Origin: an uncultured Pelagibacteraceae bacterium
GTDB taxonomy: Bacteria; Pseudomonadota; Alphaproteobacteria; Pelagibacterales; Pelagibacteraceae
NCBI GenBank assembly: GCA_902566925.1
Contig: CACFKO010000003.1
Coordinates: forward strand, 1-64,000
Reading direction: 5' to 3'
DNA: 64,000 nucleotides
Shown here: positions 29,047 to 37,423 of the stretch, one piece after another
How the letters are laid out: the number at the start of each line of letters is the position of its first letter
Position numbering within the stretch: the stretch's first letter is position 1
Translations under genes and position numbers: made by a program
The notes under the pieces: model-generated
Database searches by the model: none
Told to the model about the DNA's origin: nothing
What the model saw: the letters and a program-made list of their open reading frames with translations, nothing else

Positions 29047-29817
29047 CTATCTTTTTGATAAAGAAGTGCTTTGCATAGCAGCAGCCCAAATTACTAGACC
29101 GAATGCTAATTTATTAACAAAGTCAGCTAAGTTATAAATAATGTTCAATGTGTTAGAGTCAATTCCACCTGCAAGGTAACCAAATACGTAACCTAGTGGG
29201 TAAATTGCCCAACCAATTGTAACTATCATTCTCATAGCACCGAAAGCAGTTGCTACGGCTTTATTACCACCTTTAGCAGCAGCTCTTCCAGCTTCTCCAG
29301 AAAAGATTTCAAATAGAATGTATATCCAACCTGCCATTCCAATTATGAAACCGACAAATTCTTGGATGTAACCGGCTTCACCTAAATATCCACCGACTAA
29401 CATTACTATTGAAGCTATTAGTAGTCTCCAAAACATTGAAGTTGGAACTTTTCTAACAGCAGCTAAGATTAGATAGAATTCAACAATCTGAAGTGGAACA
29501 GTGATTAACCAATCAATATATCTGTATACTGTTGGTGTTTCGCCTGTCTCAACCCAAATGTCTCTCATGTATATGTAGTGAACGAATGCAATGAACTGGA
29601 TTAATCCAGCAACAGTTACAGATGTTCTCCACGATGCAGCAACTGTATTTCTTTCTAAGAAGAAAAATACAGCACCCGCTAACATACCCATAGAAACTAA
29701 CCAGAACGTAATACCTACGAAATCGTTAGTTGCTAGATAAGCAGTAGCAGCATTAGCTGAGCTAGTGATTCCGAAGAATGCAATAGCAGCTAGTGCAATC
29801 ATACCTAGTTTTTTCAT
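29047..29817 (-). CDS. Proteorhodopsin, blue-tuned
   Basis: A light-driven proton pump of 256 residues with a signal-like N-terminus (cleavage near SSANA) and seven helices. Counting in this protein: His80 partners the proton acceptor Asp102 in RYIDWLITVPLQ, Glu113 is the donor, and Lys236 (VNKLAFG) binds retinal. The tuning position (105 in reference numbering) is Gln110, which marks blue absorption. A near-perfect GGAGG lies 5 bases before the ATG, and a structured leader precedes it. No retinal-forming dioxygenase or carotenoid gene is in the window. Confidence 0.98.
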   Translation of the reverse strand: MKKLGMIALAAIAFFGITSSANAATAYLATNDFVGITFWLVSMGMLAGAVFFFLERNTVAASWRTSVTVAGLIQFIAFVHYIYMRDIWVETGETPTVYRYIDWLITVPLQIVEFYLILAAVRKVPTSMFWRLLIASIVMLVGGYLGEAGYIQEFVGFIIGMAGWIYILFEIFSGEAGRAAAKGGNKAVATAFGAMRMIVTIGWAIYPLGYVFGYLAGGIDSNTLNIIYNLADFVNKLAFGLVIWAAAMQSTSLSKR

Positions 29818-29822
29818 GAAAA

Positions 29823-29914
29823 CCTCCCTTTCGTTTAGTTTTCGTTTTAGTTTAAATTTAAACCGTTCAAAGTTCGAGATTATCTCCCTCTCCCTTCGAA
29901 CATCCCGGGACGGT
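29823..29914 (-). promoter_or_regulatory. Structured leader of proteorhodopsin with strong ribosome-binding site
   Basis: GGAGG (29823-29827, minus strand) is 5 bases from the ATG, unusually strong for this window. Upstream are nested inverted repeats: outer ACCGT/ACGGT (29862-29866 with 29910-29914) and inner GTTCGA/TCGAAC (29872-29877 with 29896-29901), plus CCCGGG at 29904-29909. The enclosed loop carries GGGAGAGGGAG in the RNA, which mimics the ribosome-binding site. The function is inferred. Confidence 0.5.
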
Positions 29915-29969
29915 ATCCAAAAAGAAAGTTAATTTGAAGCTTTTTTTTTAATAAAAAGTGTTGATTTTA

Positions 29970-29999
29970 TTGACTTTTTTGTTTTTTTTTGGGGATAAT
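29970..29999 (+). promoter_or_regulatory. Candidate promoter for the acyl-CoA synthetase gene
   Basis: TTGACT (29970-29975) and GATAAT (29994-29999) are spaced by 18 bases, each one base from consensus. The TTG start lies 34 bases after the -10, with GGGAG at 30021-30025 between. It sits in the 216-base gap shared with the divergent proteorhodopsin, the longest gene-free stretch in the window. Confidence 0.6.
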
Positions 30000-30033
30000 A
30001 ATGATTAAATTGGGTTAAAAGGGAGTATCTGAT

Positions 30034-31932
30034 TTGCCTGGAAATTACAAAAAAACCTATGATTCGTCTATAAAAAATAGAGAGAATTTTTGGGGGACAA
30101 TATCTGAGGATGTTTTTTGGTATAAAAAACCAACAAAAATATTGAATTCCTCAAATCCTCCATTTTATAAATGGTTTGAGGACGGAGTAACAAACACATG
30201 TTACAATGCTATTGATATTCATGTCGATAAAGGCCGAGGAGATAAAACGGCTATAATTTACGATAGCCCCATTACTGGAACAAAATACAAGTTATCTTAC
30301 AAAGAACTCAAGGAAAAAGTTTCGGTTTTTGCTGGAGCATTAAAAAATCTAGGAATTAAAAAAGGAGATAGAGTAATAATTTATATGCCAATGATACCTC
30401 AGGCGGTTGTTGCGATGCTTGCTTGTGGGAGAATAGGTGCAATACACTCGGTAGTATTTGGTGGCTTTGCAGCCAATGAATTAGCTAGCCGAATAGACGA
30501 CTCTAAAGCAAAAATTATTATTTCCGCTTCTTGTGGTTACGAACCAGGAAGAACGGTTCATTATAAACCTTTGTTAAATAAAGCCATTGAAATTGCAAAT
30601 CACAAACCAGAAAAATGTATTATTTGGCAAAGAGAAAAAGATAAAGCAGATCTGGATCCTAAAATGGATATTGATTGGGTTGAAGCTTTAAAAGGGGCAA
30701 AGCCTGCGGAATGTGAAAAAATGAATGCAAATGACTATGCATATATACTTTATACTTCTGGAACAACGGGAACTCCAAAAGGAATAATTAGAGACATAGG
30801 TGGACATGTCGTAGCTTTAAAATGGACCATGAAAAATATATATAACATAGACCAAGATGATGTTTGGTGGTCTGCAAGCGATATAGGTTGGATAGTTGGT
30901 CACTCATATATTGTTTATGCTCCGCTCTTTTATGGTTGCACTACAGTTTTATTTGAAGGAAAACCGGTGGGCACTCCTGACGCAGGTGTTTTTTGGAAAA
31001 TAATATCAGAATATAAAGTAAAATCTTTATTTACTGCCCCGACTGCAATAAGAGCAATTAAAAAAGAAGATCCTGATGGAAAGTTCTTCAAAAAATATGA
31101 TTTATCTAAATTTGATACTTTGTTTTTAGCTGGTGAGCGTGCTGATCCAGATACAATTAAATGGTTTGAAAAACTTTCTAATGCTCCTGTAATTGATCAT
31201 TGGTGGCAAACTGAAACGAGTTGGGCAATTAGTGCTAATTGTGCAGGTATAGAAAAATTTCCAATTAAATACGGTTCTGCTTTCAAACCTGTTCCGGGTT
31301 ATGATTTAAAAGTTCTAAATAGCGAAGGTAAAGAAAATAAAGCAGGTCAGATGGGTGATATTGTTGTAAAATTACCTTTACCTCCTGGAACCTTTCCAAC
31401 TTTGTGGAATGCAGATGAAAGATATAAAAAAGTTTATATGTCAACTTATAAAGGTTATTACCAAACTTATGATGCTGGGCATATTGATGAGGATGGTTAC
31501 GTTTGGATAATGTCTAGAACAGACGATATCATTAACGTTGCAGGTCATAGATTGTCTACTGGAGCAATTGAAGAGGTTTTAGCAGAACACAAAAATGTTG
31601 CCGAATGTGCGGTGATAGGTATTGCAGATAAATTAAAAGGCCAACTTCCAATTGGATTAATTGCTTTAAAAGCAGGTGTTGATAGAGATAACAAAGAGAT
31701 TACAAAAGAATGTGTAGCTTTAGTAAGGGAAAAAGTTGGACCTGTTGCTGCATTTAAATTAGCCATCGTTGTAAAAAGATTGCCAAAAACAAGGTCAGGT
31801 AAAGTTTTAAGAGGCACAGTAAGAAAAATTGCAGATGGAGAAACATATAAAGTACCACCAACAATAGATGATCCAGCAATTTTAGACGAAATTAAAAAAG
31901 ATCTTAAAGATAACAATATTTTAAAAAGCTAA
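30034..31932 (+). CDS. prpE: Propionyl-CoA/acetyl-CoA synthetase (PrpE-like)
   Basis: Activates a short-chain acid to its acyl-CoA through an acyl-AMP. The 632 residues carry the adenylation motifs YTSGTTGTPKG, WWQTETSW, and SRTDDIINVAGHRLSTG; the catalytic Lys590 is in RSGKVLRG. The segments SASCGYEPGR and GTPDAGVFWK are closer to PrpE/ACSS3 than to Acs, so propionate is the likelier substrate, but acetate cannot be excluded. The start is TTG, supported by GGGAG 8 bases upstream and by family alignment. Confidence 0.88.
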   Translation: MPGNYKKTYDSSIKNRENFWGTISEDVFWYKKPTKILNSSNPPFYKWFEDGVTNTCYNAIDIHVDKGRGDKTAIIYDSPITGTKYKLSYKELKEKVSVFAGALKNLGIKKGDRVIIYMPMIPQAVVAMLACGRIGAIHSVVFGGFAANELASRIDDSKAKIIISASCGYEPGRTVHYKPLLNKAIEIANHKPEKCIIWQREKDKADLDPKMDIDWVEALKGAKPAECEKMNANDYAYILYTSGTTGTPKGIIRDIGGHVVALKWTMKNIYNIDQDDVWWSASDIGWIVGHSYIVYAPLFYGCTTVLFEGKPVGTPDAGVFWKIISEYKVKSLFTAPTAIRAIKKEDPDGKFFKKYDLSKFDTLFLAGERADPDTIKWFEKLSNAPVIDHWWQTETSWAISANCAGIEKFPIKYGSAFKPVPGYDLKVLNSEGKENKAGQMGDIVVKLPLPPGTFPTLWNADERYKKVYMSTYKGYYQTYDAGHIDEDGYVWIMSRTDDIINVAGHRLSTGAIEEVLAEHKNVAECAVIGIADKLKGQLPIGLIALKAGVDRDNKEITKECVALVREKVGPVAAFKLAIVVKRLPKTRSGKVLRGTVRKIADGETYKVPPTIDDPAILDEIKKDLKDNNILKS

Positions 31933-32111
31933 GAAGCTACAAATTTAATAAGATAGTAAAGTACTCCTGTAATTATTGTTGCATAAACAAACCCCTTTAA
32001 GAATAGCTGAAGTCTAATTTTATTATTTTTAAATTGTGATTGCAGATATATATAAATCATCGTGTATATGCCAACTATGGCTATACTTAATAGAATATCA
32101 GTTGGGTTCAT
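31929..32111 (-). CDS. Small two-helix membrane protein of unknown function
   Basis: Sixty residues with two hydrophobic helices (about 5-23 and 38-58) joined by a basic loop (KNNKIRLQ). Not recognised. It is read as a gene because it fills the gap exactly: its stop is shared with the convergent synthetase and it starts 12 bases after the cupredoxin gene on the same strand. It may be a partner of that copper protein. Confidence is moderate. Confidence 0.5.
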   Translation of the reverse strand: MNPTDILLSIAIVGIYTMIYIYLQSQFKNNKIRLQLFLKGFVYATIITGVLYYLIKFVAS

Positions 32112-32123
32112 TTAAAAAATTAA

Positions 32124-32621
32124 TTAAATTTCGTTGATTTTTGCAATCATACCAACTTCATAATGTCCTGGTACATTGCAAGCTGCTTCTATTTTAGCTT
32201 TGTTACTAAATTTCCATACTAATTCACCTTTTTCACCAGGTGAAAGTAAAACACTATTTGAGTGTGAGTGTCCCATTGATGGATTTTTTTTAGCCATCTG
32301 TTTCATTTTTTCTTTATCAACTTTGTCTGATAATAAAATTTCATTTTCAACCAACATCATCATTTCAGACTGATGTTTTATATGCATTTCTTTTGTTGCA
32401 ATATTAAACTCGTGCACTAATTCTCCAACATTCAAAACTATAAATTTAATTGTTTCGTCTTTCTTTACATTTATTTCGGCAGGTTCATAATAATTATCGT
32501 ACATCTTAACAGTGATAGTCCTCGTTGCCTCGGAGGGTTTGCCTATTTCACCAATCTTTTTCATTGGCCCGGCAAAAGCAAAATTAGGAATAAAAATTAT
32601 TAAAATTAAGATAAATCTCAT
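32124..32621 (-). CDS. Exported cupredoxin-like copper protein
   Basis: A 165-residue periplasmic protein, signal peptide to about residue 17 (FAFA). Type-1 copper ligands are visible: His70 (ELVHEF), Cys148, His153 and Met158 (AACNVPGHYEVGM). Between strands there is a Met/His-rich insert (about 79-120 with MHIKHQSEMMM and MGHSHS) that could bind extra copper. It would act in electron transfer or copper handling. It is divergent from a pseudoazurin gene. Confidence 0.85.
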   Translation of the reverse strand: MRFILILIIFIPNFAFAGPMKKIGEIGKPSEATRTITVKMYDNYYEPAEINVKKDETIKFIVLNVGELVHEFNIATKEMHIKHQSEMMMLVENEILLSDKVDKEKMKQMAKKNPSMGHSHSNSVLLSPGEKGELVWKFSNKAKIEAACNVPGHYEVGMIAKINEI

Positions 32622-32724
32622 ATAGGAAAAGTAAAGATTTCAAATTAAAAAAGAAATGATCCTAGTGTCGCAGTGTCAATCTAAAATATTTGATTTTTTA
32701 AAATTACTTATATTTTTAAATTTT

Positions 32725-33153
32725 ATGAAAAATACAATTTTAAAAGTAATCGTTTTCTTAATACTTTGTAATCCAGCTTTTAGTGCAGATGAAAACATAG
32801 ATATGCTTAATAGATTAGGGAAAGAAATAAATGTTTATTCAAAAAAGATTGTTAATGTAAATGTTGGTGACACTGTTTTTTGGAAATCAGTAAATCCTGG
32901 TCATAATGTCGAGTTCATAAAAGGCGGAATTCCTGCAGGCGTAGAAAAATTTAAATCTAAGTACAATAAAGATGCCAGCTACACTTTTAATACCCCGGGC
33001 ATATATGCTTATTGGTGTACCCCACACAAAAGTATGGGCATGGTGGGTTTCGTCGTAGTAGGTAATGACAAGTCTAATCTAGAAGACATTAAAAAATTAA
33101 AATTTTACGGTAAATCAACAAAAATTGCAGAAGCTTTAATAAATTCTCTATAA
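32725..33153 (+). CDS. Pseudoazurin
   Basis: A blue-copper electron carrier of 142 residues from ATG 32725, which starts a clean signal peptide ending AFSA (residue 21). Copper ligands His60, Cys98, His101 and Met106 have the same spacings as reference pseudoazurin (38, 3 and 5). An ATG 69 bases upstream would add an unlikely N-terminal extension. Pseudoazurins usually donate to nitrite or nitrous oxide reductases; no such reductase is here, so the partner is open. Confidence 0.9.
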   Translation: MKNTILKVIVFLILCNPAFSADENIDMLNRLGKEINVYSKKIVNVNVGDTVFWKSVNPGHNVEFIKGGIPAGVEKFKSKYNKDASYTFNTPGIYAYWCTPHKSMGMVGFVVVGNDKSNLEDIKKLKFYGKSTKIAEALINSL

Positions 33154-33180
33154 ATTTAAATAAAGCAGATAATATTAATC

Positions 33181-34494
33181 CTAAAAATTTAAAGGTTTCC
33201 CTTTGGCAGGCGAAATAATTTTACTATTTTCCATAACTATTTCACCATTTACAATTGTAGCTATTGGAAATCCTTTAACCTTATAATTATTGAAAGGTGT
33301 CCATCCGCATTTGCTCTCAATCCAGTTATCTTTAATTACAACTTCTTTGTTCATATCTACAATGGTTAAATCTGCATCATAATTTTCTTTTATGTAACCT
33401 TTATTTTTTATTCCAAATAAATCACATGGATTTTCACAAACAAGTTTAATTAATTTTTCCATATTTAATTTTCCTTTATTTACATGATCAAGCATTACAG
33501 GAAGTAAGGTTTGAACACCTGGCATTCCAGATGGTGATAAAGGATATTTTCTATTTTTTTCTTCTTTTGTGTGGGGAGCATGATCAGAACCTATGGTACT
33601 TACCAAAGATTCTTTTACCGCATCCCACAATCTTTCATAGTGATCTTTTGATCTTATGGGCGGGTTCATTTGGCTGAAAGTTTTGAGTTTTTCATAACAA
33701 TCAGGAGCAAATAAAGTTAAATGTTGCGGTGTAATTTCAAAAGTTACATTATCTCTATTTTCTTTAAAAAAATCAATTTCCTGTTTAGTTGTTACGTGAA
33801 GAATATGAATTTTCTTTTTATATTTTTGAGCTATTCTTACTACTCTTTTAGTAGATTCGAGTGCACATTCCTCATTTCTCCAAACCGGGTGTGAAGTAAC
33901 ATCTCCTTTTTTAATAAATTTTTTTCTTAATAATAAGATATTTTCGTCTTCTGAATGTACTGAAATAATCTTGCTGCTATTAGATATAACTTTCTCTATA
34001 TCTTTTTCCTTACTTACCAAAAGATTTCCTGTGGAAGATCCTGCAAAAAGTTTTACCCCACAACATCCTTCTAAAGTATTAACAGATGCTAGTTCCTTCA
34101 TGTTGTAGGGTGTAGCACCAAAATAAAAAGCATAATTACAAAACATTCTATTTTTTGCGGCATTTAATTTATTTTTAAATTCTTTAAAAGTAGATGTAGG
34201 AGGATTTGTATTTGGCATTTCAAACACTGAAGTTACTCCTCCTGCTATAGCTGCCCTGCTCCCGCTTTCCAAATTTTCTGCATCGTTAGCTCCTGGTTCC
34301 CTAAAGTGAACCTGGGTATCAATTACTCCAGGTAAAACAGCTTTTCCAGATGCATCAAAAACTTTAGCACTATTTAGATCGATTTTTCCGATTTTAATGA
34401 TTCTGTTTCCTGATAAAGCTATATCTAAGTTTTGAAATTTTCCCCCAATATAACAGGATCCATTCTTTATGATGAGACTATAGTTATCAGACAT
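33181..34494 (-). CDS. pyrC: Dihydroorotase (class I)
   Basis: Ring closure of carbamoyl aspartate to dihydroorotate in pyrimidine synthesis. It has 437 residues, with the metal motif DTQVHFREPG near 59-68, an internal GVKLFAGSSTGN, and GSDHAPHTKEEK. The C-terminal SKCGWTPFNNYKVKG is typical of the amidohydrolase group. An allantoinase or hydantoinase role is less likely on these motifs, but the families are close. The 37-base gap to ygfZ holds both start regions. Confidence 0.87.
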   Translation of the reverse strand: MSDNYSLIIKNGSCYIGGKFQNLDIALSGNRIIKIGKIDLNSAKVFDASGKAVLPGVIDTQVHFREPGANDAENLESGSRAAIAGGVTSVFEMPNTNPPTSTFKEFKNKLNAAKNRMFCNYAFYFGATPYNMKELASVNTLEGCCGVKLFAGSSTGNLLVSKEKDIEKVISNSSKIISVHSEDENILLLRKKFIKKGDVTSHPVWRNEECALESTKRVVRIAQKYKKKIHILHVTTKQEIDFFKENRDNVTFEITPQHLTLFAPDCYEKLKTFSQMNPPIRSKDHYERLWDAVKESLVSTIGSDHAPHTKEEKNRKYPLSPSGMPGVQTLLPVMLDHVNKGKLNMEKLIKLVCENPCDLFGIKNKGYIKENYDADLTIVDMNKEVVIKDNWIESKCGWTPFNNYKVKGFPIATIVNGEIVMENSKIISPAKGKPLNF

Positions 34495-34517
34495 ATTTTG
34501 TTAAATATAATATACAG

Positions 34518-34534
34518 TATAAACTTAAAATATG
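34518..34534 (+). promoter_or_regulatory. -10 element close to the ygfZ start
   Basis: TATAAA (34518-34523) ends 8 bases before the ygfZ ATG at 34532, so RNA would begin at or within two bases of the start codon. No clear -35 box or Shine-Dalgarno is seen. This implies a leaderless or nearly leaderless mRNA. Confidence 0.35.
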
Positions 34535-35407
34535 AAAAAAAATCAAATATTTTTTTTAAAGGATAGGGGTGTTGTTTTTGTTAATGGAAAAGATGCTAAA
34601 GAATTTTTACAAAATATTGTAACTAATGATATAAATAAGGTTACTAATACTTCAAGTTGTTTTGCATCTTTATTAACACCTCAAGGAAAATACTTATTTG
34701 ATTTTATAGTAGTAAAGCATAAGAGTGGTTATTTTTTAGATTGTGAAAAAACACAAGCAGGTAATTTAGTAGACAGACTAAATATTTATAAACTTAATTC
34801 AACTATAGAAATATTGAATTTAAGTAATGAGTTTGAGATTGCGGTTATAAGTAAGGAGAAGTTTCTAAGTTTAGATGGGGCTTTAGATTTAGAGGGAAAT
34901 ACGACGATGTATCATAATGATCCGGTCATTTTAGATCCAAGATCGAAAAAACTTGGCGGAAGAATAATTGCAAATTTGGAAAAGTTAATGTTATCTATTA
35001 AAAGTCTTGGTTTAAAATCAGAAGATCCAAAAGAATACTATGATTTAAGTCATAGAAATGGCATTGCACAAATTAACACTATATACCTTCAGGACAAGGC
35101 CTTTGGTCTAGAGTGTAATTTTGAGGAACTTAACGGTATAGACTTTAAAAAAGGTTGTTATGTTGGACAAGAAAATACCGCTAGGATGAAATTAAAAAAT
35201 AAATTAAGAAAGAAATTGGTTCCATTAAAATCTGAGAAAAAACTTAAAACTGGAAGTGATGTAAATTTTAAAGATAGCAAAGTTGGTACGGTTTTAATAA
35301 GTGAGCCTTATCCATTCGCTTTAATAAAGCTTGTTGACCCAGATTATTCTGAGTTTAAAGATAAAGATTTATCAGTTGATAATAATAGGTCTAAAATTGT
35401 TCAATAG
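34532..35407 (+). CDS. ygfZ: YgfZ/GcvT-fold folate-binding protein
   Basis: A 291-residue relative of the glycine-cleavage T protein that supports repair or assembly of certain iron-sulfur enzymes through folate. The family signature K-G-C-Y-x-G-Q-E is present as FKKGCYVGQENTARM near residue 210. The N-terminus (LKDRGVVFVNGKDAKEFLQNIVTND) matches. It ends 5 bases before the convergent transporter gene. Confidence 0.9.
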   Translation: MKKNQIFFLKDRGVVFVNGKDAKEFLQNIVTNDINKVTNTSSCFASLLTPQGKYLFDFIVVKHKSGYFLDCEKTQAGNLVDRLNIYKLNSTIEILNLSNEFEIAVISKEKFLSLDGALDLEGNTTMYHNDPVILDPRSKKLGGRIIANLEKLMLSIKSLGLKSEDPKEYYDLSHRNGIAQINTIYLQDKAFGLECNFEELNGIDFKKGCYVGQENTARMKLKNKLRKKLVPLKSEKKLKTGSDVNFKDSKVGTVLISEPYPFALIKLVDPDYSEFKDKDLSVDNNRSKIVQ

Positions 35408-35412
35408 CTAAA

Positions 35413-36273
35413 TTAAAAGAACTTAAGTAAAACAACTCCTGCGAATATAACTAAAATTGACAACATTTTTAAAATTGTAAAACGTTCTTTAAGAAAGATT
35501 GTCCCAATTAAAAGAGCTATAATTACACTTGTTTCTCTCAAAGCACTAACCAAAGGTATTGGTGCCTGGGTAAATCCCCACACAACAATACCATAAACTA
35601 TATATGAGATTGTTCCACCAAACCAAAATAATAGTTTAGCTTCGACAAAAACCCTTCTTACAACATCGGGTTTGTTCATAATTTTTAATAGTATATGAAA
35701 AAGTAAAGCGTTAACAATAAATGACCAACCCATAAAGCTCAAAGGAGAAATGCTAGCTCTTGCTCCGTAACCATCAACCATTGAGTATCCTCCAATAAAT
35801 AATCCTGTTAATAATGCAAAACTTATTGCCTTAGCATTCTTTCTTGCAATCCATGGAAAGAAAGAATGTCGGTCTTGGGTACTTATACTTAAAATTCCAA
35901 TTGAGATTATAATAATCCCTAATAATTCATATGTACTTAACTTCACTCCAAAAAATAACAATAAAACAATTGTAACGACAACAGGTCCTGTTCCACGCGC
36001 GATAGGATAAACCCTTGTGTAGTCACCATATCTATAAGCTGTAAGCAAAAACCATTGATAGCCCTGGTGTATAAATGCACTTGCTAAAATATAGGGCACA
36101 CTTTCTATAGCAGGCATTGGTACTAAAAAAATAATAACTAAAGATGCAGGTACATGTCCTAAAACAATTGCAGCAACAGCCACATGTTTGTCTTTGTGAG
36201 ACTTGACCATACTGTTCCATAAAGCATGTAAGAATGCTGCAAATAAAACTGCTAAAAATACAACTGTACTCAT
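35413..36273 (-). CDS. EamA/DMT-family transporter
   Basis: A 286-residue drug/metabolite-type transporter with ten hydrophobic helices in two EamA repeats. I start at MSTVVFLAVLFAAF (36273), the first helix; a longer frame would run through the tRNA-Leu gene. The ATG is 8 bases after the tRNA's encoded CCA, on the same strand and with no Shine-Dalgarno, so transcription must come from the tRNA promoter. Substrate unknown. Confidence 0.82.
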   Translation of the reverse strand: MSTVVFLAVLFAAFLHALWNSMVKSHKDKHVAVAAIVLGHVPASLVIIFLVPMPAIESVPYILASAFIHQGYQWFLLTAYRYGDYTRVYPIARGTGPVVVTIVLLLFFGVKLSTYELLGIIIISIGILSISTQDRHSFFPWIARKNAKAISFALLTGLFIGGYSMVDGYGARASISPLSFMGWSFIVNALLFHILLKIMNKPDVVRRVFVEAKLLFWFGGTISYIVYGIVVWGFTQAPIPLVSALRETSVIIALLIGTIFLKERFTILKMLSILVIFAGVVLLKFF

Positions 36274-36281
36274 AAATTTTT

Positions 36282-36365
36282 TGGTGCGGTCGGAGAGACT
36301 CGAACTCTCATGGGAATCCCACACGGCCCTCAACCGTGCCTGTCTACCAGTTTCAGCACGACCGC
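36282..36365 (-). tRNA. tRNA-Leu (GAG anticodon)
   Basis: An 84-base class II tRNA with a long variable arm. Acceptor GCGGTCG pairs with CGACCGC, discriminator A, and CCA is encoded. Anticodon stem CACGG/CCGTG holds the loop TTGAGGG, so the anticodon is GAG. The T arm is GAGAG-TTCGAGT-CTCTC. TATAAA (36372-36377, minus strand) sits 6 bases upstream as a likely -10, so transcription starts near the mature 5' end. The EamA gene follows 8 bases later. Confidence 0.95.
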
Positions 36366-36427
36366 ACTACCTTTATATGCGACAATAAATGAATGACTTT
36401 TTATCTTCAAGTTGATAAATTATTTAC

Positions 36428-37417
36428 ATGTCAACACAAAATTTAGCTGATAAATCTATAGATGAAATCTATAAAAAAATTTCTTCAGTAGTACCTGAAG
36501 TTGAATGGAAATTTCACGCGCCTTTAATTGAAAAGATCAATAAATTAAAAAAAGAAAAAGACGCAGTCATACTAGCTCATAATTATCAAACTCCTGAAAT
36601 TTATCATGGTATAGCAGATATCTCAGCTGACTCTCTGGCTTTAGCATTGGAAGCAGCTAAAACCAAAGCTAAGATTATTGTGTTGTGTGGAGTCCATTTC
36701 ATGGCAGAAACAGCAAAATTAATGAGTCCAGAAAAAAAAGTTTTAATTCCAGATATGCAGGCCGGTTGTTCTCTTGCAGAGTCTATAACAGGAGAAGATG
36801 TAAGAATGCTTAAAGAAAAATATCCTGGTATTCCTGTAGTATCATACGTTAATACTTCTGCAGATGTTAAAGCAGAATCTGATGTATGTTGCACATCTGC
36901 TAATGCAGTTAAAGTTGTTGAATCACTTGGGTCTGAAAAAGTAATTTTTTTACCTGACCATTATTTGGCGAATTACGTGCAGAAAAATACAAAAGTAAAA
37001 ATTATTTCATGGCAAGGAACTTGTATGGTTCATGAAAAATTTACGGGAAAAGAAATAGAGGATATTAAAAAAGAAAATCCAGGAATTGAAGTAATTGCTC
37101 ATCCGGAATGCCCACCAGATGTTATTAGTGCTTCAGATTTTGCTGGATCCACTTCAAGCATGGTTAAATATGTAAAAGAAAATCAACCAAAGAAAGTATT
37201 ATTAGTTACTGAATGTACAATGAGTGATAATGTTCAAGTTGAAAATCCAAATGTTCAATTTATTAAACCATGCAATCTGTGTCCTCACATGAAAAAAATT
37301 ACACTAAATAAAGTCTATGATTGCCTTAAAAATGAAACCAATGAAATTAAAATAGGTCATAATATTGCTGAAATGGCAAGAAAATCTGTTTTGAAAATGG
37401 CTGAAATTGGTAGATAA
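36428..37417 (+). CDS. nadA: Quinolinate synthase
   Basis: An iron-sulfur enzyme joining iminoaspartate and dihydroxyacetone phosphate into quinolinate for NAD. It has 329 residues; the conserved AHNYQTPEIYHGIAD and the cysteines in QAGCSLAES, WQGTCMVHEKF and PCNLCPHMK are present. It is followed 6 bases later by nadC; nadB is not in the window. A 62-base gap separates it from the divergent tRNA-Leu. Confidence 0.95.
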   Translation: MSTQNLADKSIDEIYKKISSVVPEVEWKFHAPLIEKINKLKKEKDAVILAHNYQTPEIYHGIADISADSLALALEAAKTKAKIIVLCGVHFMAETAKLMSPEKKVLIPDMQAGCSLAESITGEDVRMLKEKYPGIPVVSYVNTSADVKAESDVCCTSANAVKVVESLGSEKVIFLPDHYLANYVQKNTKVKIISWQGTCMVHEKFTGKEIEDIKKENPGIEVIAHPECPPDVISASDFAGSTSSMVKYVKENQPKKVLLVTECTMSDNVQVENPNVQFIKPCNLCPHMKKITLNKVYDCLKNETNEIKIGHNIAEMARKSVLKMAEIGR

Positions 37418-37423
37418 TTTTGA

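Noticed and set aside
31545..31916. 123-codon minus-strand frame inside the acyl-CoA synthetase gene
   Set aside because: Opposes conserved adenylation motifs on the plus strand and shows no family features.
36274..36333. 20-residue N-terminal extension of the EamA transporter
   Set aside because: These codons are the 3' half of tRNA-Leu read as protein; the first membrane helix starts at the ATG at 36273.
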